From Saxibacter everestensis (GTDB taxonomy: Bacteria; Actinomycetota; Actinomycetes; Actinomycetales; Brevibacteriaceae): 64,000 bases of DNA. The stretch is from positions 434,001 through 498,000 of the forward strand of contig NZ_CP090958.1 in NCBI RefSeq assembly GCF_025787225.1. Direction: 5' to 3'. Shown in pieces: positions 16,709 to 24,924 of this stretch (its first letter is position 1; every line of letters starts with the position of its first letter). The notes under the pieces are model-generated. The model saw nothing but the letters and a program-made list of their open reading frames with translations, ran no database searches and was not told the DNA's origin. Both the position numbers and the translations under genes were made by a program.

Positions 16709-17068
16709 ATGGCCATTGCACGCTTTCCCGGTGTCATCATCGATTGCCCGGACCCGACAGCACTCGCGGAGTTCTATGGCTCGCTCCTCGACTGGGGAGT
16801 CACGGTCGACGAGGGCTGGGCCGAGATCCGCCCCGTCGATGGCAGCGACTGCATCTCATTCCAGCAGGTCGAGGGATACCGAGCGCCCCAGTGGCCCGAC
16901 CAGAATGTGCCGCAACAGATGCACCTTGATCTGATCGTGGATGACCTCGATGAGGGCGAGGAGACGGCGATCCGGCTCGGCGCCAGCACGGCGTCCACCG
17001 TGCCCGACAAGTCCTTCCGGGTTCTCCTCGACCCAGCGGGACATCCCTTCTGTCTCTGCGTGGACTGA
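16709..17068 (+). CDS. VOC family protein (glyoxalase-like)
   Basis: Protein of 119 residues with one full pair of vicinal oxygen chelate modules: FPGVIIDCPDPTALAEFYGS, MHLDLIVDDLDEGEETAIRL and the ending FRVLLDPAGHPFCLCVD, which is the common glyoxalase_6 pattern. ATG 16709 is preferred to GTG 16700 since it fits the usual start of the fold. It ends 10 bases before the GNAT gene, so both belong to one transcript. Ligand unknown. Confidence 0.87.
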   Translation: MAIARFPGVIIDCPDPTALAEFYGSLLDWGVTVDEGWAEIRPVDGSDCISFQQVEGYRAPQWPDQNVPQQMHLDLIVDDLDEGEETAIRLGASTASTVPDKSFRVLLDPAGHPFCLCVD

Positions 17069-17078
17069 GCTGAGCGCC

Positions 17079-17591
17079 ATGATCGTGGACCCTGGGTACC
17101 ACACGCGTCTGCTGACGCCGGAAAAGTGGGACGACTTCGCAGCCTTGGTCGAGGCGAACAATGGCGTGTGGGGCGGCTGCTGGTGCATGGGCTTCCATCC
17201 CGAGGGATTCGGCAAGGCTCCCACACCGGAGGGCAATCGTGCCGCGAAGCAAGCCCACACCACCGCCGGCACCGTTCACCAGGTCTTGGTCTACTCAGGA
17301 GACGAGTGCGTCGGCTGGTGCCAGTTCGGCACTGCCGCCGAGTTGCCGAACATCAAGAACCGGAAGGCGTACGAGCGGGAGTTCGAGGTGGCCCCGACAT
17401 GGCGGATCGGATGCATCTTCACGGGGAGCATGCATCGGGGGCAGGGCATTGCGCGCGCACGCGGGAACGCCGACCCCAAGCCGTTCATCTGGAAAGTCAC
17501 CGCCCAAGACATCATCACCAAAGTCCAACGAGGCCGCGCAACCCTCCGAGCGGCGAGCGTTGGTTGCCGAACTCTAGTCGGCGAGCGCTAG
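17079..17591 (+). pseudogene. GNAT acetyltransferase truncated and fused to an IS630 tail
   Basis: The first about 125 residues follow a GNAT subfamily with the signature NGVWGGCWCMGFH, VGWCQFGTAAELPNIKNR and the start of the acetyl-CoA loop (MHRGQGIARA). The family should then continue with an alpha helix and the final strands. Instead the frame reads NADPKPFIWKVTAQDIITKV, the conserved end of IS630-type transposases, and then runs through 14-bp repeats (LVGER) to a stop. The acetyl-CoA binding domain is therefore incomplete and the product is unlikely to be a working acetyltransferase. Confidence 0.75.
17457..17549 (+). mobile_element. IS630-family transposase 3' fragment
   Basis: About 90 bases encode NADPKPFIWKVTAQDIITKV followed by QRGRATL, close to the C-terminal end of IS630/Tc1-type transposases (pattern N-x-D-P-x-P-F-x-W-x-x-T-A-x-x-I-x-x-K-V). 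No catalytic DDE residues remain. It is joined in frame to the GNAT gene and is followed immediately by the 14-bp repeats. The boundaries are estimated by eye. Confidence 0.65.
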
Positions 17592-17619
17592 TCGGCGAGC
17601 GCTAGTTGCCGAGTGCGGA
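17550..17619. repeat. 14-bp tandem repeat cluster 2 (five units)
   Basis: Units of 14 bases: gcggcgagcgttgg, ttgccgaactctag, tcggcgagcgctag twice, then a degenerate ttgccgagtgcgga. They share the consensus of the cluster at 16590. The GNAT fusion frame ends in this array (17591), and the stop codon of the LysR gene on the other strand (17602-17604) is also formed by it. Confidence 0.8.
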
Positions 17620-18537
17620 CGGGATGCCAAGTAACTCTCCTCGTGCGTCCTCCATTCGGATCCGGATCGCCTCGACGACCGCCCTCACCGCCTCCCTGCG
17701 CATCGACTCGGGCCGGCCGACCAGCCAGAACGCCAGTCTGGCGGCGACCTCGCCCGGCATCACCCGGACCAGGTCGTCATGCCGATCGGCCATGAAGCAC
17801 GGCAGCAGGCCGATGCCAGCACCCGCCCGGGTGGCCTCAACGTGTACGAAGACGTTCGTAGAGGTCAGGGGAGAAGGGCCGGCCGGAATCGACTTCCGCG
17901 AGGAGTCGAGGTCATCCACGTGCAACATCGAGTCGATATAGAAGACCAGCGGGTGGCTGGCCAGTTCGGCCTGCGTGGTCGGGATGCCGCGGTTTGCCGC
18001 GTACTCGCGGGAGACGTAGAGACCTAGCACGTAATCGCCGAGATGCAGGGTCTCGGCGCGGTGCACCTGCGGCTTGCCGACCACTATTTCGATGTCGAGG
18101 CCTGATCGGTGCTGCAGCACCCTTCGCGTTGCGGTGATGATCTCGACGTTGAGCAGCGGGTGGGTGCGCTGCACTTCGGCGACGGCGGGGGCGACGATGT
18201 AGGCGCTCAGGCCATCGGTGCTGGACAACCGCACCAGCCCGCGAAGTTCACTGGTGCCGGCCGGGTGCGGCCCGAGGCCGTTCAACGCCGTCTCGACCTG
18301 CTCCGCGGCCAGGAATGCCTCGTGTCCGAGATCGGTGAGTTCCCAGGAACCAGAGGACCGGGCGAGTAAACGGCCGCCAAGCTGTGACTCGAGAACCGAG
18401 AGCCTTCGGGAGATGGTGGTGTGGTTGATTCCGAGAGACTCAGCGGCCCGGGTGAACCGGCCAAATCTGGCCACCGCCAGCAGAATCAGCAGGTCATCTG
18501 CACTCGGCGCTCCGGTGCGAGGGGTGGGCACGCTCAT
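17602..18537 (-). CDS. LysR-family transcriptional regulator
   Basis: Protein of 311 residues from ATG 18537 (MSVPTPRTGAPSADDL). The winged helix-turn-helix is at about residues 15-70 (LAVARFGRFTRAAESLGINH, TTISRRLSVLESQLGGRLL), followed by the periplasmic-binding-like effector domain. A start at 18555 (MCKTAD) is possible but would place the operator inside the gene. It diverges from the dehydrogenase-transporter-aldehyde dehydrogenase operon, which it presumably controls. The last residues (SALGN) and the stop derive from the 14-bp repeat array. Confidence 0.9.
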   Translation of the reverse strand: MSVPTPRTGAPSADDLLILLAVARFGRFTRAAESLGINHTTISRRLSVLESQLGGRLLARSSGSWELTDLGHEAFLAAEQVETALNGLGPHPAGTSELRGLVRLSSTDGLSAYIVAPAVAEVQRTHPLLNVEIITATRRVLQHRSGLDIEIVVGKPQVHRAETLHLGDYVLGLYVSREYAANRGIPTTQAELASHPLVFYIDSMLHVDDLDSSRKSIPAGPSPLTSTNVFVHVEATRAGAGIGLLPCFMADRHDDLVRVMPGEVAARLAFWLVGRPESMRREAVRAVVEAIRIRMEDARGELLGIPSALGN

Positions 18538-18540
18538 ATC

Positions 18541-18565
18541 TGCAGTTTTGCACATCGCAACTGCA
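18541..18565. promoter_or_regulatory. LysR-type operator (TGCAGTT-N11-AACTGCA)
   Basis: A perfect 7-base inverted repeat, tgcagtt (18541-18547) and aactgca (18559-18565), separated by 11 bases, contains the classic LysR T-N11-A core. It sits at the start of the lysR gene and about 140 bases before the divergent dehydrogenase gene, which is the usual place for autorepression and co-activation. A second small dyad (aaacc-taaa-ggttt) follows at 18565. Confidence 0.75.
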
Positions 18566-18706
18566 AACCTAAAGGTTTACCGGGGTCATATCTGCGTGTA
18601 TCTTCAAAGACAAAGCACGGCGGGTGGGCTGGGTCACATCTCTGCAGGCTCAAGGTGGCGACAGCGCACCGGAAATACACCTCATCAAGCAAGGGAGCTT
18701 GTCCTC

Positions 18707-19609
18707 ATGGCAACAATCGCATGGCTCGGCCTCGGACACATGGGAGGTCCCATGACCGCGAATCTGGTGAAAGCCGGACATACCGTGCGGGGGTTCGACC
18801 TCGTTCCTGCCGCGGTGGACGCGGCCGCGGCGAACGGCGTGACGCCGGCGGCCTCGGCAGCCGAGGCGGTCGCCGACGCGGATGTCGTGTTCACGATGCT
18901 GCCGAAGGGCGAGCACGCCCTGGCCGCGTACACGGGCTCAAATGGCGTGTTCGCCACTGCCCGTCCCGACGCGTTGTTGATTGACAGCTCGACCATCGAC
19001 ATCGATTCCTGCCGCACGTTGCATGATCAGGCGGAGGCCAAGGGCTTCCGCTTCGTCGACGCGCCGGTTTCGGGCGGCATCAGCGGCGCGAAGGCCGGAA
19101 CGTTGACCTTTATGGTCGGCGGCGCGGTCGGCGACGTCGAGTCCGCCCGGGAGTTCATCGAACCGATGGCGGGGAACGTCATCCCAACGGGCGCCGCGAC
19201 CACGGGGCAGGCCGCGAAGATCTGCAACAACCTCATGCTCTTCATCAACCTGGCGTCGACCTGCGAAGGCGCGGTATTGGCCGACCGGCTCGGCCTGGAT
19301 CCCAAGGTCTTCTGGGACATCGCCTCGGTCTCCTCGGGTGACAGCTGGGCATTGCGCACCTGGTACCCGATTCCGGGCATCGTTGAGACCGCTGCATCGA
19401 ACAATGATTTCGCGCCAACGTTCACCACTGACCTGGCGAACAAGGACATCGGCCTCGCGATTGCGGCGGCCAAGTCCACCGGCACGCCGTTGCAGATCGG
19501 GGAGCATGTGCAGAAGCTGCTGCAGCAGGTCGCGGACGCCGGTTTTGGCGGCAAAGACTGCACGATGATCGTGAAGCTGGTCGACGAATCGCTGGGAGAC
19601 GGATCATGA
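18707..19609 (+). CDS. 3-hydroxyisobutyrate dehydrogenase-family beta-hydroxyacid dehydrogenase
   Basis: NAD(P)-dependent dehydrogenase of 300 residues. It has the dinucleotide motif WLGLGHMGGPMTANL, the substrate motif DAPVSGGISGAKAGTLTFMV, the catalytic lysine in TTGQAAKICNNLMLF and the cofactor-gating KDIGLAIAAAK. Members oxidise 3-hydroxyisobutyrate, tartronate semialdehyde or related beta-hydroxyacids. ATG 18707 follows aagggagc. It is the first gene of an operon with an MHS transporter (4-base overlap) and an aldehyde dehydrogenase, so uptake of a hydroxyacid and oxidation through a semialdehyde is likely. The substrate cannot be fixed from sequence. Confidence 0.92.
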   Translation: MATIAWLGLGHMGGPMTANLVKAGHTVRGFDLVPAAVDAAAANGVTPAASAAEAVADADVVFTMLPKGEHALAAYTGSNGVFATARPDALLIDSSTIDIDSCRTLHDQAEAKGFRFVDAPVSGGISGAKAGTLTFMVGGAVGDVESAREFIEPMAGNVIPTGAATTGQAAKICNNLMLFINLASTCEGAVLADRLGLDPKVFWDIASVSSGDSWALRTWYPIPGIVETAASNNDFAPTFTTDLANKDIGLAIAAAKSTGTPLQIGEHVQKLLQQVADAGFGGKDCTMIVKLVDESLGDGS

Positions 19610-21006
19610 GCACAGCCAACGCCAACTCCGGTGCCAAGGCTCCTTCCGGACTGAAGAAGGTCGTCGCCGCATCGATGGCCGGGACGGTCGTGGAGTGGTA
19701 CGAGTTCTTCCTCTACGGAACAGCTGCCACCCTGATTTTCCCGCAGTTGTTCTTTCCGGAACAGGATGAACTGACCGGCATCATCTCCTCGTTTGCCACC
19801 TATGCCGTCGGCTTCGTCGCCCGGCCGATCGGCGGAATCGTCTTCGGTCACTTCGGCGACAAGTTCGGTCGAAAGCGGCTATTGCAGTTCAGCCTGTTGC
19901 TGGTCGGTTCGGCGACGTTCCTGATGGGCTGCCTGCCAGGCTTCGACCAGATCGGGCACTGGGCGGCAGCCATGCTGGTTACGCTGCGCTTCATTCAGGG
20001 CTTTGCCGTCGGTGGCGAGTGGGGCGGCGCCGTTCTGCTGGTCGCCGAACACAGCCCGAATAACCGTCGTGGCTTCTGGGCAAGCTGGCCGCAGGCCGGA
20101 GTCCCGGGCGGAAATCTGCTGGCAACCATCGTGCTGCTGGTGCTCTCGACCACGCTCTCCGAGGATGACTTCCTCGGCTGGGGTTGGCGAGTCGCCTTCT
20201 GGCTTTCCGCGCTGATCGTGATCATCGGTTACTACATCCGGACGAAGATCTCCGATGCGCCGATCTTCCTCGAGGCGCAGAAGCTGGTGGAGAAGAACAA
20301 GGCAGTTTCCTACGGCGTTGTCGAGGTGTTCAAGCGTTACCCACGTGGCGTCTTCACCGCTATGGGCCTGCGCTTCGCCGAGAACGTCATGTACTACATG
20401 GTGGTGACCTTCTCGATCACCTACCTCAAGACACAGGTGAACGAGGACACCAGCCGGATCCTGCTGCTGATGCTGGTTGCACACGCCATCCACTTCTGCA
20501 TTGTCCCGTGGTTCGGTCACCTGACCGACGTCTTCGGCCGCCGGCCGGTGTACGCGGTCGGAGCGGTTCTCACCGCAACCTGGGGATTCATGGCGTTCCC
20601 GATGATGGACACCGGCAACGATCTGGTGATCCTGCTGGCAATCGTGATCGGCCTGGTCTTCCACGGTCTGATGTACGCCGGACAGCCTGCCATCATGGCC
20701 GAGATGTTCCCGACCCGGATGCGTTACTCGGGAGTTTCGCTCGGCTACCAGGTAACCGCGATCGTCGCCGGGTCGCTGGCTCCGATCATCGCGACCAAGC
20801 TGCTCGAGGCGACCGGTTCTTCGGTGCCGATCGCGGTCTACCTGCTGATCGCTGCCGCGATCACTCTGGTTGCCGTGTACTTCGCCCGGGAAACCAAGGG
20901 AGCTTCTTTGCAGGATGTGGACGAAGCTGATAGGAAGATGCTCGCGGACGAGCTTGCCGTTTCCGAGGCAGAATTGCGCGCCGCCAGCAAAAACACGGAG
21001 GAATGA
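19606..21006 (+). CDS. MHS-family MFS transporter (metabolite:proton symporter)
   Basis: Transporter of 466 residues with twelve membrane segments. Family signatures are SMAGTVVEWYEFFLYG, the loop GHFGDKFGRKRLL, RFIQGFAVGGEWGGAVLL and GVPGGN. This is the metabolite:H+ symporter group (ProP, KgtP, ShiA relatives) that imports organic acids or betaines. Its start overlaps the dehydrogenase stop by four bases and its end precedes the aldehyde dehydrogenase, so it probably imports the substrate of those two enzymes. Confidence 0.92.
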   Translation: MSTANANSGAKAPSGLKKVVAASMAGTVVEWYEFFLYGTAATLIFPQLFFPEQDELTGIISSFATYAVGFVARPIGGIVFGHFGDKFGRKRLLQFSLLLVGSATFLMGCLPGFDQIGHWAAAMLVTLRFIQGFAVGGEWGGAVLLVAEHSPNNRRGFWASWPQAGVPGGNLLATIVLLVLSTTLSEDDFLGWGWRVAFWLSALIVIIGYYIRTKISDAPIFLEAQKLVEKNKAVSYGVVEVFKRYPRGVFTAMGLRFAENVMYYMVVTFSITYLKTQVNEDTSRILLLMLVAHAIHFCIVPWFGHLTDVFGRRPVYAVGAVLTATWGFMAFPMMDTGNDLVILLAIVIGLVFHGLMYAGQPAIMAEMFPTRMRYSGVSLGYQVTAIVAGSLAPIIATKLLEATGSSVPIAVYLLIAAAITLVAVYFARETKGASLQDVDEADRKMLADELAVSEAELRAASKNTEE

Positions 21007-21011
21007 CTTTA

Positions 21012-22475
21012 ATGACTGAGCACAACCCGACGCCCAAAAAGATGTTGATTGGCGGGGAATGGGTTGAGGCCCTCGGTGGGGAACGATTCGACATCGTCAC
21101 TCCGATCGATCGCAACCAGGTGATCGGAAGCGCCCCGCGAGCGCGGGAAGCGGATGCCGACCGTGCCGTCGCGGCGGCGCGGGCGGCGTTCCCAGCCTGG
21201 GCGGCGTTGCACTTTACCGAACGCCAGAAGATGCTGCTCAAGATTGCCGACGCATTGGAAGCAGATGCAGAGAACCTTGCCCAGCTGACAGCTCTTGATA
21301 CCGGCAACGCGCTGCGCACCCAGGCTCGCCCCGAGTGCAAGGTGCTTGTGGACCTGTTCCGCTACTTCGGCGGTATTGCCGGTGAGGTCAAAGGCACGAC
21401 CCTGCCCGCCGGTGACAACCAGCTGAACTACACCCGGCGTCAGCCGCTGGGTGTAGTGGCGGGCATCCTGCCCTGGAACTCGCCGCTGATGATCGCCGGA
21501 TTCAAGACGCCGGCGGCGCTCGCTGCCGGGAACACGATGATCCTGAAGGCGGCCGAGGATGCGCCGCTGACGGTTATCCGGATGGTGGAGATCTGCGAGC
21601 AGTTCCTGCCGGCCGGCGTGCTGAACCTCGTGACCGGTTACGGTCAGGAAATCGGCGAGGCTCTTGTGCAGCATCAGGGAGTCGACAAGGTCTCGTTCAC
21701 CGGGTCGACCCTGGTGGGCAGGCATGTCGCCTCGGTGGCCGGCGCACGGTTGGCGCACTCGTCGATGGAGCTTGGTGGCAAATCGCCGTCCATCGTGTTC
21801 CCCGACTCCTGCACCGACGACGTGGTCGACCAGGTGCTGCTCGCGACCCGCTTTGCCCGTCAGGGCCAGAGCTGCACCTCGGGTTCACGGCTGTTCCTGC
21901 ACAAGGACATCTACGAGGATTTCGTCAATCGGCTGGTCAAGAAGGTTTCGGCGCTCAAGGTCGGCGACCCCCGCGATGAGGCCACCGACATCGGAGCGGT
22001 GATCAACAAGAAGCAGTACGACCGGATTGCCGACTACATTGCAGAGGGCAAGGCGGAGGCCGGGGTCGAAATCGCATACGACGGCGCAGAGTCGTTGGAT
22101 GTCGGCGAGCCGGGATTCTTCCATGCGCCAGTGATTCTGTCGCGAGTGAAGAATGACTGGCGGATCGCCCAGGAGGAGATCTTTGGCCCGGTGCTCTCGG
22201 TGATTCCGTGGGAGACCGAAGACGAGGTTGTGGAAATGGCCAACGATTCGCACTACGGGCTTGCGGCGTTTGTTTTCTCCAAGAACATCGACGCAGCACT
22301 GAAGACCGCGCATCGCATCGACTCGGGCTGGGTGCAGGTCAACCAGGGCGGAGGCCAGGTCGTCGGCCAGGCCTACGGCGGATTCAAGACTTCCGGTATC
22401 GGTCGCGAAGTGTCGCTGGAAGGGATGCTCGAGGGCTTCACCCAAATCAAGCAGATCAACGTCAAGCTCGGGTAG
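21012..22475 (+). CDS. NAD(P)-dependent aldehyde dehydrogenase
   Basis: Aldehyde dehydrogenase of 487 residues. It shows the cofactor segment GVVAGILPWNSPLMIAGFK, SFTGSTLVG, the general base in MELGGKSPS, the nucleophilic Cys in RQGQSCTSGSRL and EEIFGPVLSV. ATG 21012 is preferred to ATG 21003 because GGAGG at 20997-21001 then stands 10 bases away instead of one. It would oxidise the semialdehyde formed by the upstream dehydrogenase. The exact aldehyde is not evident; betaine aldehyde and semialdehyde dehydrogenases look alike at this level. Confidence 0.92.
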   Translation: MTEHNPTPKKMLIGGEWVEALGGERFDIVTPIDRNQVIGSAPRAREADADRAVAAARAAFPAWAALHFTERQKMLLKIADALEADAENLAQLTALDTGNALRTQARPECKVLVDLFRYFGGIAGEVKGTTLPAGDNQLNYTRRQPLGVVAGILPWNSPLMIAGFKTPAALAAGNTMILKAAEDAPLTVIRMVEICEQFLPAGVLNLVTGYGQEIGEALVQHQGVDKVSFTGSTLVGRHVASVAGARLAHSSMELGGKSPSIVFPDSCTDDVVDQVLLATRFARQGQSCTSGSRLFLHKDIYEDFVNRLVKKVSALKVGDPRDEATDIGAVINKKQYDRIADYIAEGKAEAGVEIAYDGAESLDVGEPGFFHAPVILSRVKNDWRIAQEEIFGPVLSVIPWETEDEVVEMANDSHYGLAAFVFSKNIDAALKTAHRIDSGWVQVNQGGGQVVGQAYGGFKTSGIGREVSLEGMLEGFTQIKQINVKLG

Positions 22476-22517
22476 GTCGCCCCGGCTCGGGCGAGGCTCA
22501 GACGGCTCGGCAGCATA

Positions 22518-22548
22518 AAGGCGGCGAGGGGTTTCCCTTCGCCGCCTT
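22518..22548. terminator. Bidirectional terminator hairpin
   Basis: The arms aaggcggcga and tcgccgcctt form a GC-rich stem extended by gggg-ttt-ccc at the top. It lies between the aldehyde dehydrogenase and the converging GntR gene and overlaps the GntR stop codon (22547-22549). There is no strong T run, so termination efficiency is uncertain. Confidence 0.6.
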
Positions 22549-23245
22549 AGTGCGGGTTTGCGTCGATATTGGACACTGCCGCGGCCACCTGGCGCAGGTG
22601 GTTGGACATGGCGTCCCTGGCCTGCTGGGCGGAGCCGGATTCAATGGCTCTCACAATTTCCGCGTGCTCAACATCCGAGGCGTGCTGCCGGGCCTGGGTG
22701 ATGTTCAGGAATTCTGATTGGATATCCAGGGCCTGTCGAGTGGATGTCACGACCGAGATGAAGACTGGATTCCGGCTGGCAACGGCGATCGCGACGTGCA
22801 ATTCGCCGTCGAGCTTCACCCAGGTGTGCAGATCCTGCGCGTCGTCGAGCTCGGACAGGATCCGGTGCAGATTGGCCAATTGCTCGGACGTGCGCCGCTC
22901 GGCTGCGTATCCGGCTGTGGGCACCTCAATGTGGGGCCGGGCTTCGATCAGATCCTGGGCGCTGAAGTCGCCGAAGACAAGTTGCGAACTTCGGGTCTTG
23001 GCGAGCAGGAAGGTTCCGCTTCCGGTGCGGGTCTCGGTGAGCCCCAGTGTGGCGCAGGCGTGCAGTGCCTCGCGGACCACGGACCGGCTGACGCCGAACT
23101 CGCGGGCTAGGGCCAGCTCGGCTGGTAGTCGGTCGCCTACCGCATATCGCTCACTTTGGATCATGGCGGTCAGTGCCCGGAAAACGGCTTCCGTGGCACT
23201 AATACGCTCAATGCCAAACTTGGACGGGTCGGCAGTCGCTGTCAT
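22547..23245 (-). CDS. GntR-family regulator, FadR/FCD subfamily
   Basis: Protein of 232 residues. The winged helix occupies about residues 18-85 (ATEAVFRALTAMIQSERYAV, LALAREFGVSRSVVREALHA). The FCD ligand domain contains the metal-binding set: Asp and His in LDGELHVAIA, His in ASDVEHAEIV and His in SNHLRQV, which indicates a carboxylate ligand bound through a metal. It diverges from the asparagine permease operon, 191 bases away, and is the obvious candidate to control it; it also converges on the aldehyde dehydrogenase operon. Confidence 0.9.
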   Translation of the reverse strand: MTATADPSKFGIERISATEAVFRALTAMIQSERYAVGDRLPAELALAREFGVSRSVVREALHACATLGLTETRTGSGTFLLAKTRSSQLVFGDFSAQDLIEARPHIEVPTAGYAAERRTSEQLANLHRILSELDDAQDLHTWVKLDGELHVAIAVASRNPVFISVVTSTRQALDIQSEFLNITQARQHASDVEHAEIVRAIESGSAQQARDAMSNHLRQVAAAVSNIDANPH

Positions 23246-23329
23246 TCTCTCAGTATTGAAGTACCGGGATCGACAGTCAATTTGGTGCCCCGCACCGTCC
23301 GAGGCCGCGTGCTTGTGTTCTGGACCACA

Positions 23330-23358
23330 TTCACCTTAAGCTACGAAACGGATAATCT
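23330..23358 (+). promoter_or_regulatory. Candidate promoter for the asparagine operon
   Basis: The hexamers ttcacc (23330-23335) and taatct (23353-23358) are separated by 17 bases, about 80 bases before the permease ATG. Both are moderate matches to vegetative sigma consensus. The match alone is weak evidence; position between the divergent regulator and the operon supports it. Confidence 0.4.
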
Positions 23359-23362
23359 GTCT

Positions 23363-23386
23363 GACAGCTCGACAGCTCGACAGCTC
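23363..23386. repeat. Three tandem 8-bp repeats in the permease leader
   Basis: The unit gacagctc occurs three times in a row (23363-23370, 23371-23378, 23379-23386), directly after the candidate -10 and so in the expected start of the message. Such repeats can vary in copy number. Whether they affect expression is unknown. Confidence 0.75.
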
Positions 23387-23436
23387 GAGGTAAGCGAACG
23401 AATGTTTCCGAAGTTTTTCTTAAGAAGGGCACCTGG

Positions 23437-24924
23437 ATGACCGAGAACAATGACGTTCTGCAAGCTAAGAGCTCGCAGTCTCAACAAGTGGATATTGGCG
23501 ATGCCGGCTACCAGAAGGGGCTCAAGCGCCGGCACATGCACATGATCGCCATTGGCGGCTCCATCGGAACGGGCCTGTTTCTAGGTGCCAGCGGCCGGAT
23601 GGAGCTCGCCGGCCCGTCGCTGGCCATCGTGTACATCATCTGCGGGGCCTTCGCGTTCTTCGTGGTGCGGGCCCTCGGCGAGTTGGTGATGTACCGGCCG
23701 TCGTCGGGCGCATTTGTTTCCTACGCCCGTGAGTTCATGGGGGAGAAGGGAGCCTACTCCGTAGGCTGGCTGTACTTCCTGAACTGGTCAACTACTGTCG
23801 TGGCAGACATTACGGCCATTGCGCTCTATGTGCATTTCTGGTCCATGTTCGTCTCCATACCGCAATGGCTGTTGGCGCTGACGGCACTGTTGATCGTGGT
23901 GGTTATGAACGTCATCTCCGTGAAGCTCTTCGGTGAGATGGAGTACTGGTTCGCGATCATCAAGGTAGGCGCCATCGTAATCTTCGGCATCATCGGCATC
24001 TTCCTTATTGTGACCGGAACCGAAATCAGCGGGCACACACCCGGCCTGGCCATGATTGCCGACAACGGTGGATTCTTCCCCCTGGGCATTGCCCCAATGT
24101 TCGTCATCGCGCTCGGTGTGGTCTTCGCCTACGGCGGCACCGAAATGGTCGGAGTCGCGGCCGGCGAATCCGACAATCCCCGCGCCGTGATCCCCAAAGC
24201 AGTCAACTCCATCATGTGGCGCATCATCCTCTTCTACGCCGGTTCGGTGGTTCTGTTCACCCTGCTGATGCCGTGGACCGCCTACTCGGCGGATGAAAGC
24301 CCCTTCGTGACAGTCATGAACGCGGTGGGCATCCCCGGTGCCGGCGACATCATGAACCTAGTGGTCCTGACGGCCGCCATGTCCAGCCTCAACGCCGGGC
24401 TCTATGCCACCGGACGCACCTTGCGTTCCATGGCAATGGCCGGGACGGCCCCCAGGTTCGCCAAGCGGATGAACAAGTCCGGCGTTCCCTATGGCGGAAT
24501 CCTGATCACCAGCTCGGTCGGCGTAGCCGGCGTCATCCTGAATGCCTTCGTTCCGGAGAAGGCCTTTGAAATTGTGCTCAACCTGGCAGGAATCGGCATC
24601 GTTGGCACATGGGTGTCAATCATGGTCTGCCACTGGCTGTTCCTGCGCAAGGCGAAGCGCGGCGAGGTCGAGCGGCCCTCGTACAAGCTGCCGTTCGCGC
24701 CGGTGACCAACGTGGTGACGCTGGCCTTCCTTGCCATGGTGGTCATGCTCATGGCCATGGACGCCAGCGTTGGCCGGATAACCCTGGGTGTCTTCGCGAT
24801 CGTGGTGGTGGCGATGGTGATCGGCTGGTACGGCGTCCGCAAACGCATCAACCCGGATGCACTGTCCAGCGTTGCCGGGGGTTCCGGCAACGGCACCGTT
24901 GACGAGGAATCTCTTGAAAAGTAA
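23437..24924 (+). CDS. ansP: Amino acid permease, L-asparagine permease type
   Basis: APC-superfamily transporter of 495 residues with twelve membrane helices. The first helices show GYQKGLKRRHMHMIAIGGSI followed by GTGLFLGASGRM, and later FAYGGTEMVGVAAGES, RAVIPKAVNS and SSLNAGLYATGRTLRSMA, all typical of AnsP/GabP/CycA-like proton symporters and closest in pattern to AnsP. The following genes encode asparaginase and aspartate ammonia-lyase, which supports asparagine as substrate. The next gene starts inside its last codons. Confidence 0.9.
   Translation: MTENNDVLQAKSSQSQQVDIGDAGYQKGLKRRHMHMIAIGGSIGTGLFLGASGRMELAGPSLAIVYIICGAFAFFVVRALGELVMYRPSSGAFVSYAREFMGEKGAYSVGWLYFLNWSTTVVADITAIALYVHFWSMFVSIPQWLLALTALLIVVVMNVISVKLFGEMEYWFAIIKVGAIVIFGIIGIFLIVTGTEISGHTPGLAMIADNGGFFPLGIAPMFVIALGVVFAYGGTEMVGVAAGESDNPRAVIPKAVNSIMWRIILFYAGSVVLFTLLMPWTAYSADESPFVTVMNAVGIPGAGDIMNLVVLTAAMSSLNAGLYATGRTLRSMAMAGTAPRFAKRMNKSGVPYGGILITSSVGVAGVILNAFVPEKAFEIVLNLAGIGIVGTWVSIMVCHWLFLRKAKRGEVERPSYKLPFAPVTNVVTLAFLAMVVMLMAMDASVGRITLGVFAIVVVAMVIGWYGVRKRINPDALSSVAGGSGNGTVDEESLEK

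Noticed and set aside
16590-17619. CRISPR array
   Set aside because: The 14-base units are directly adjacent without unique spacers, and no cas genes are near.
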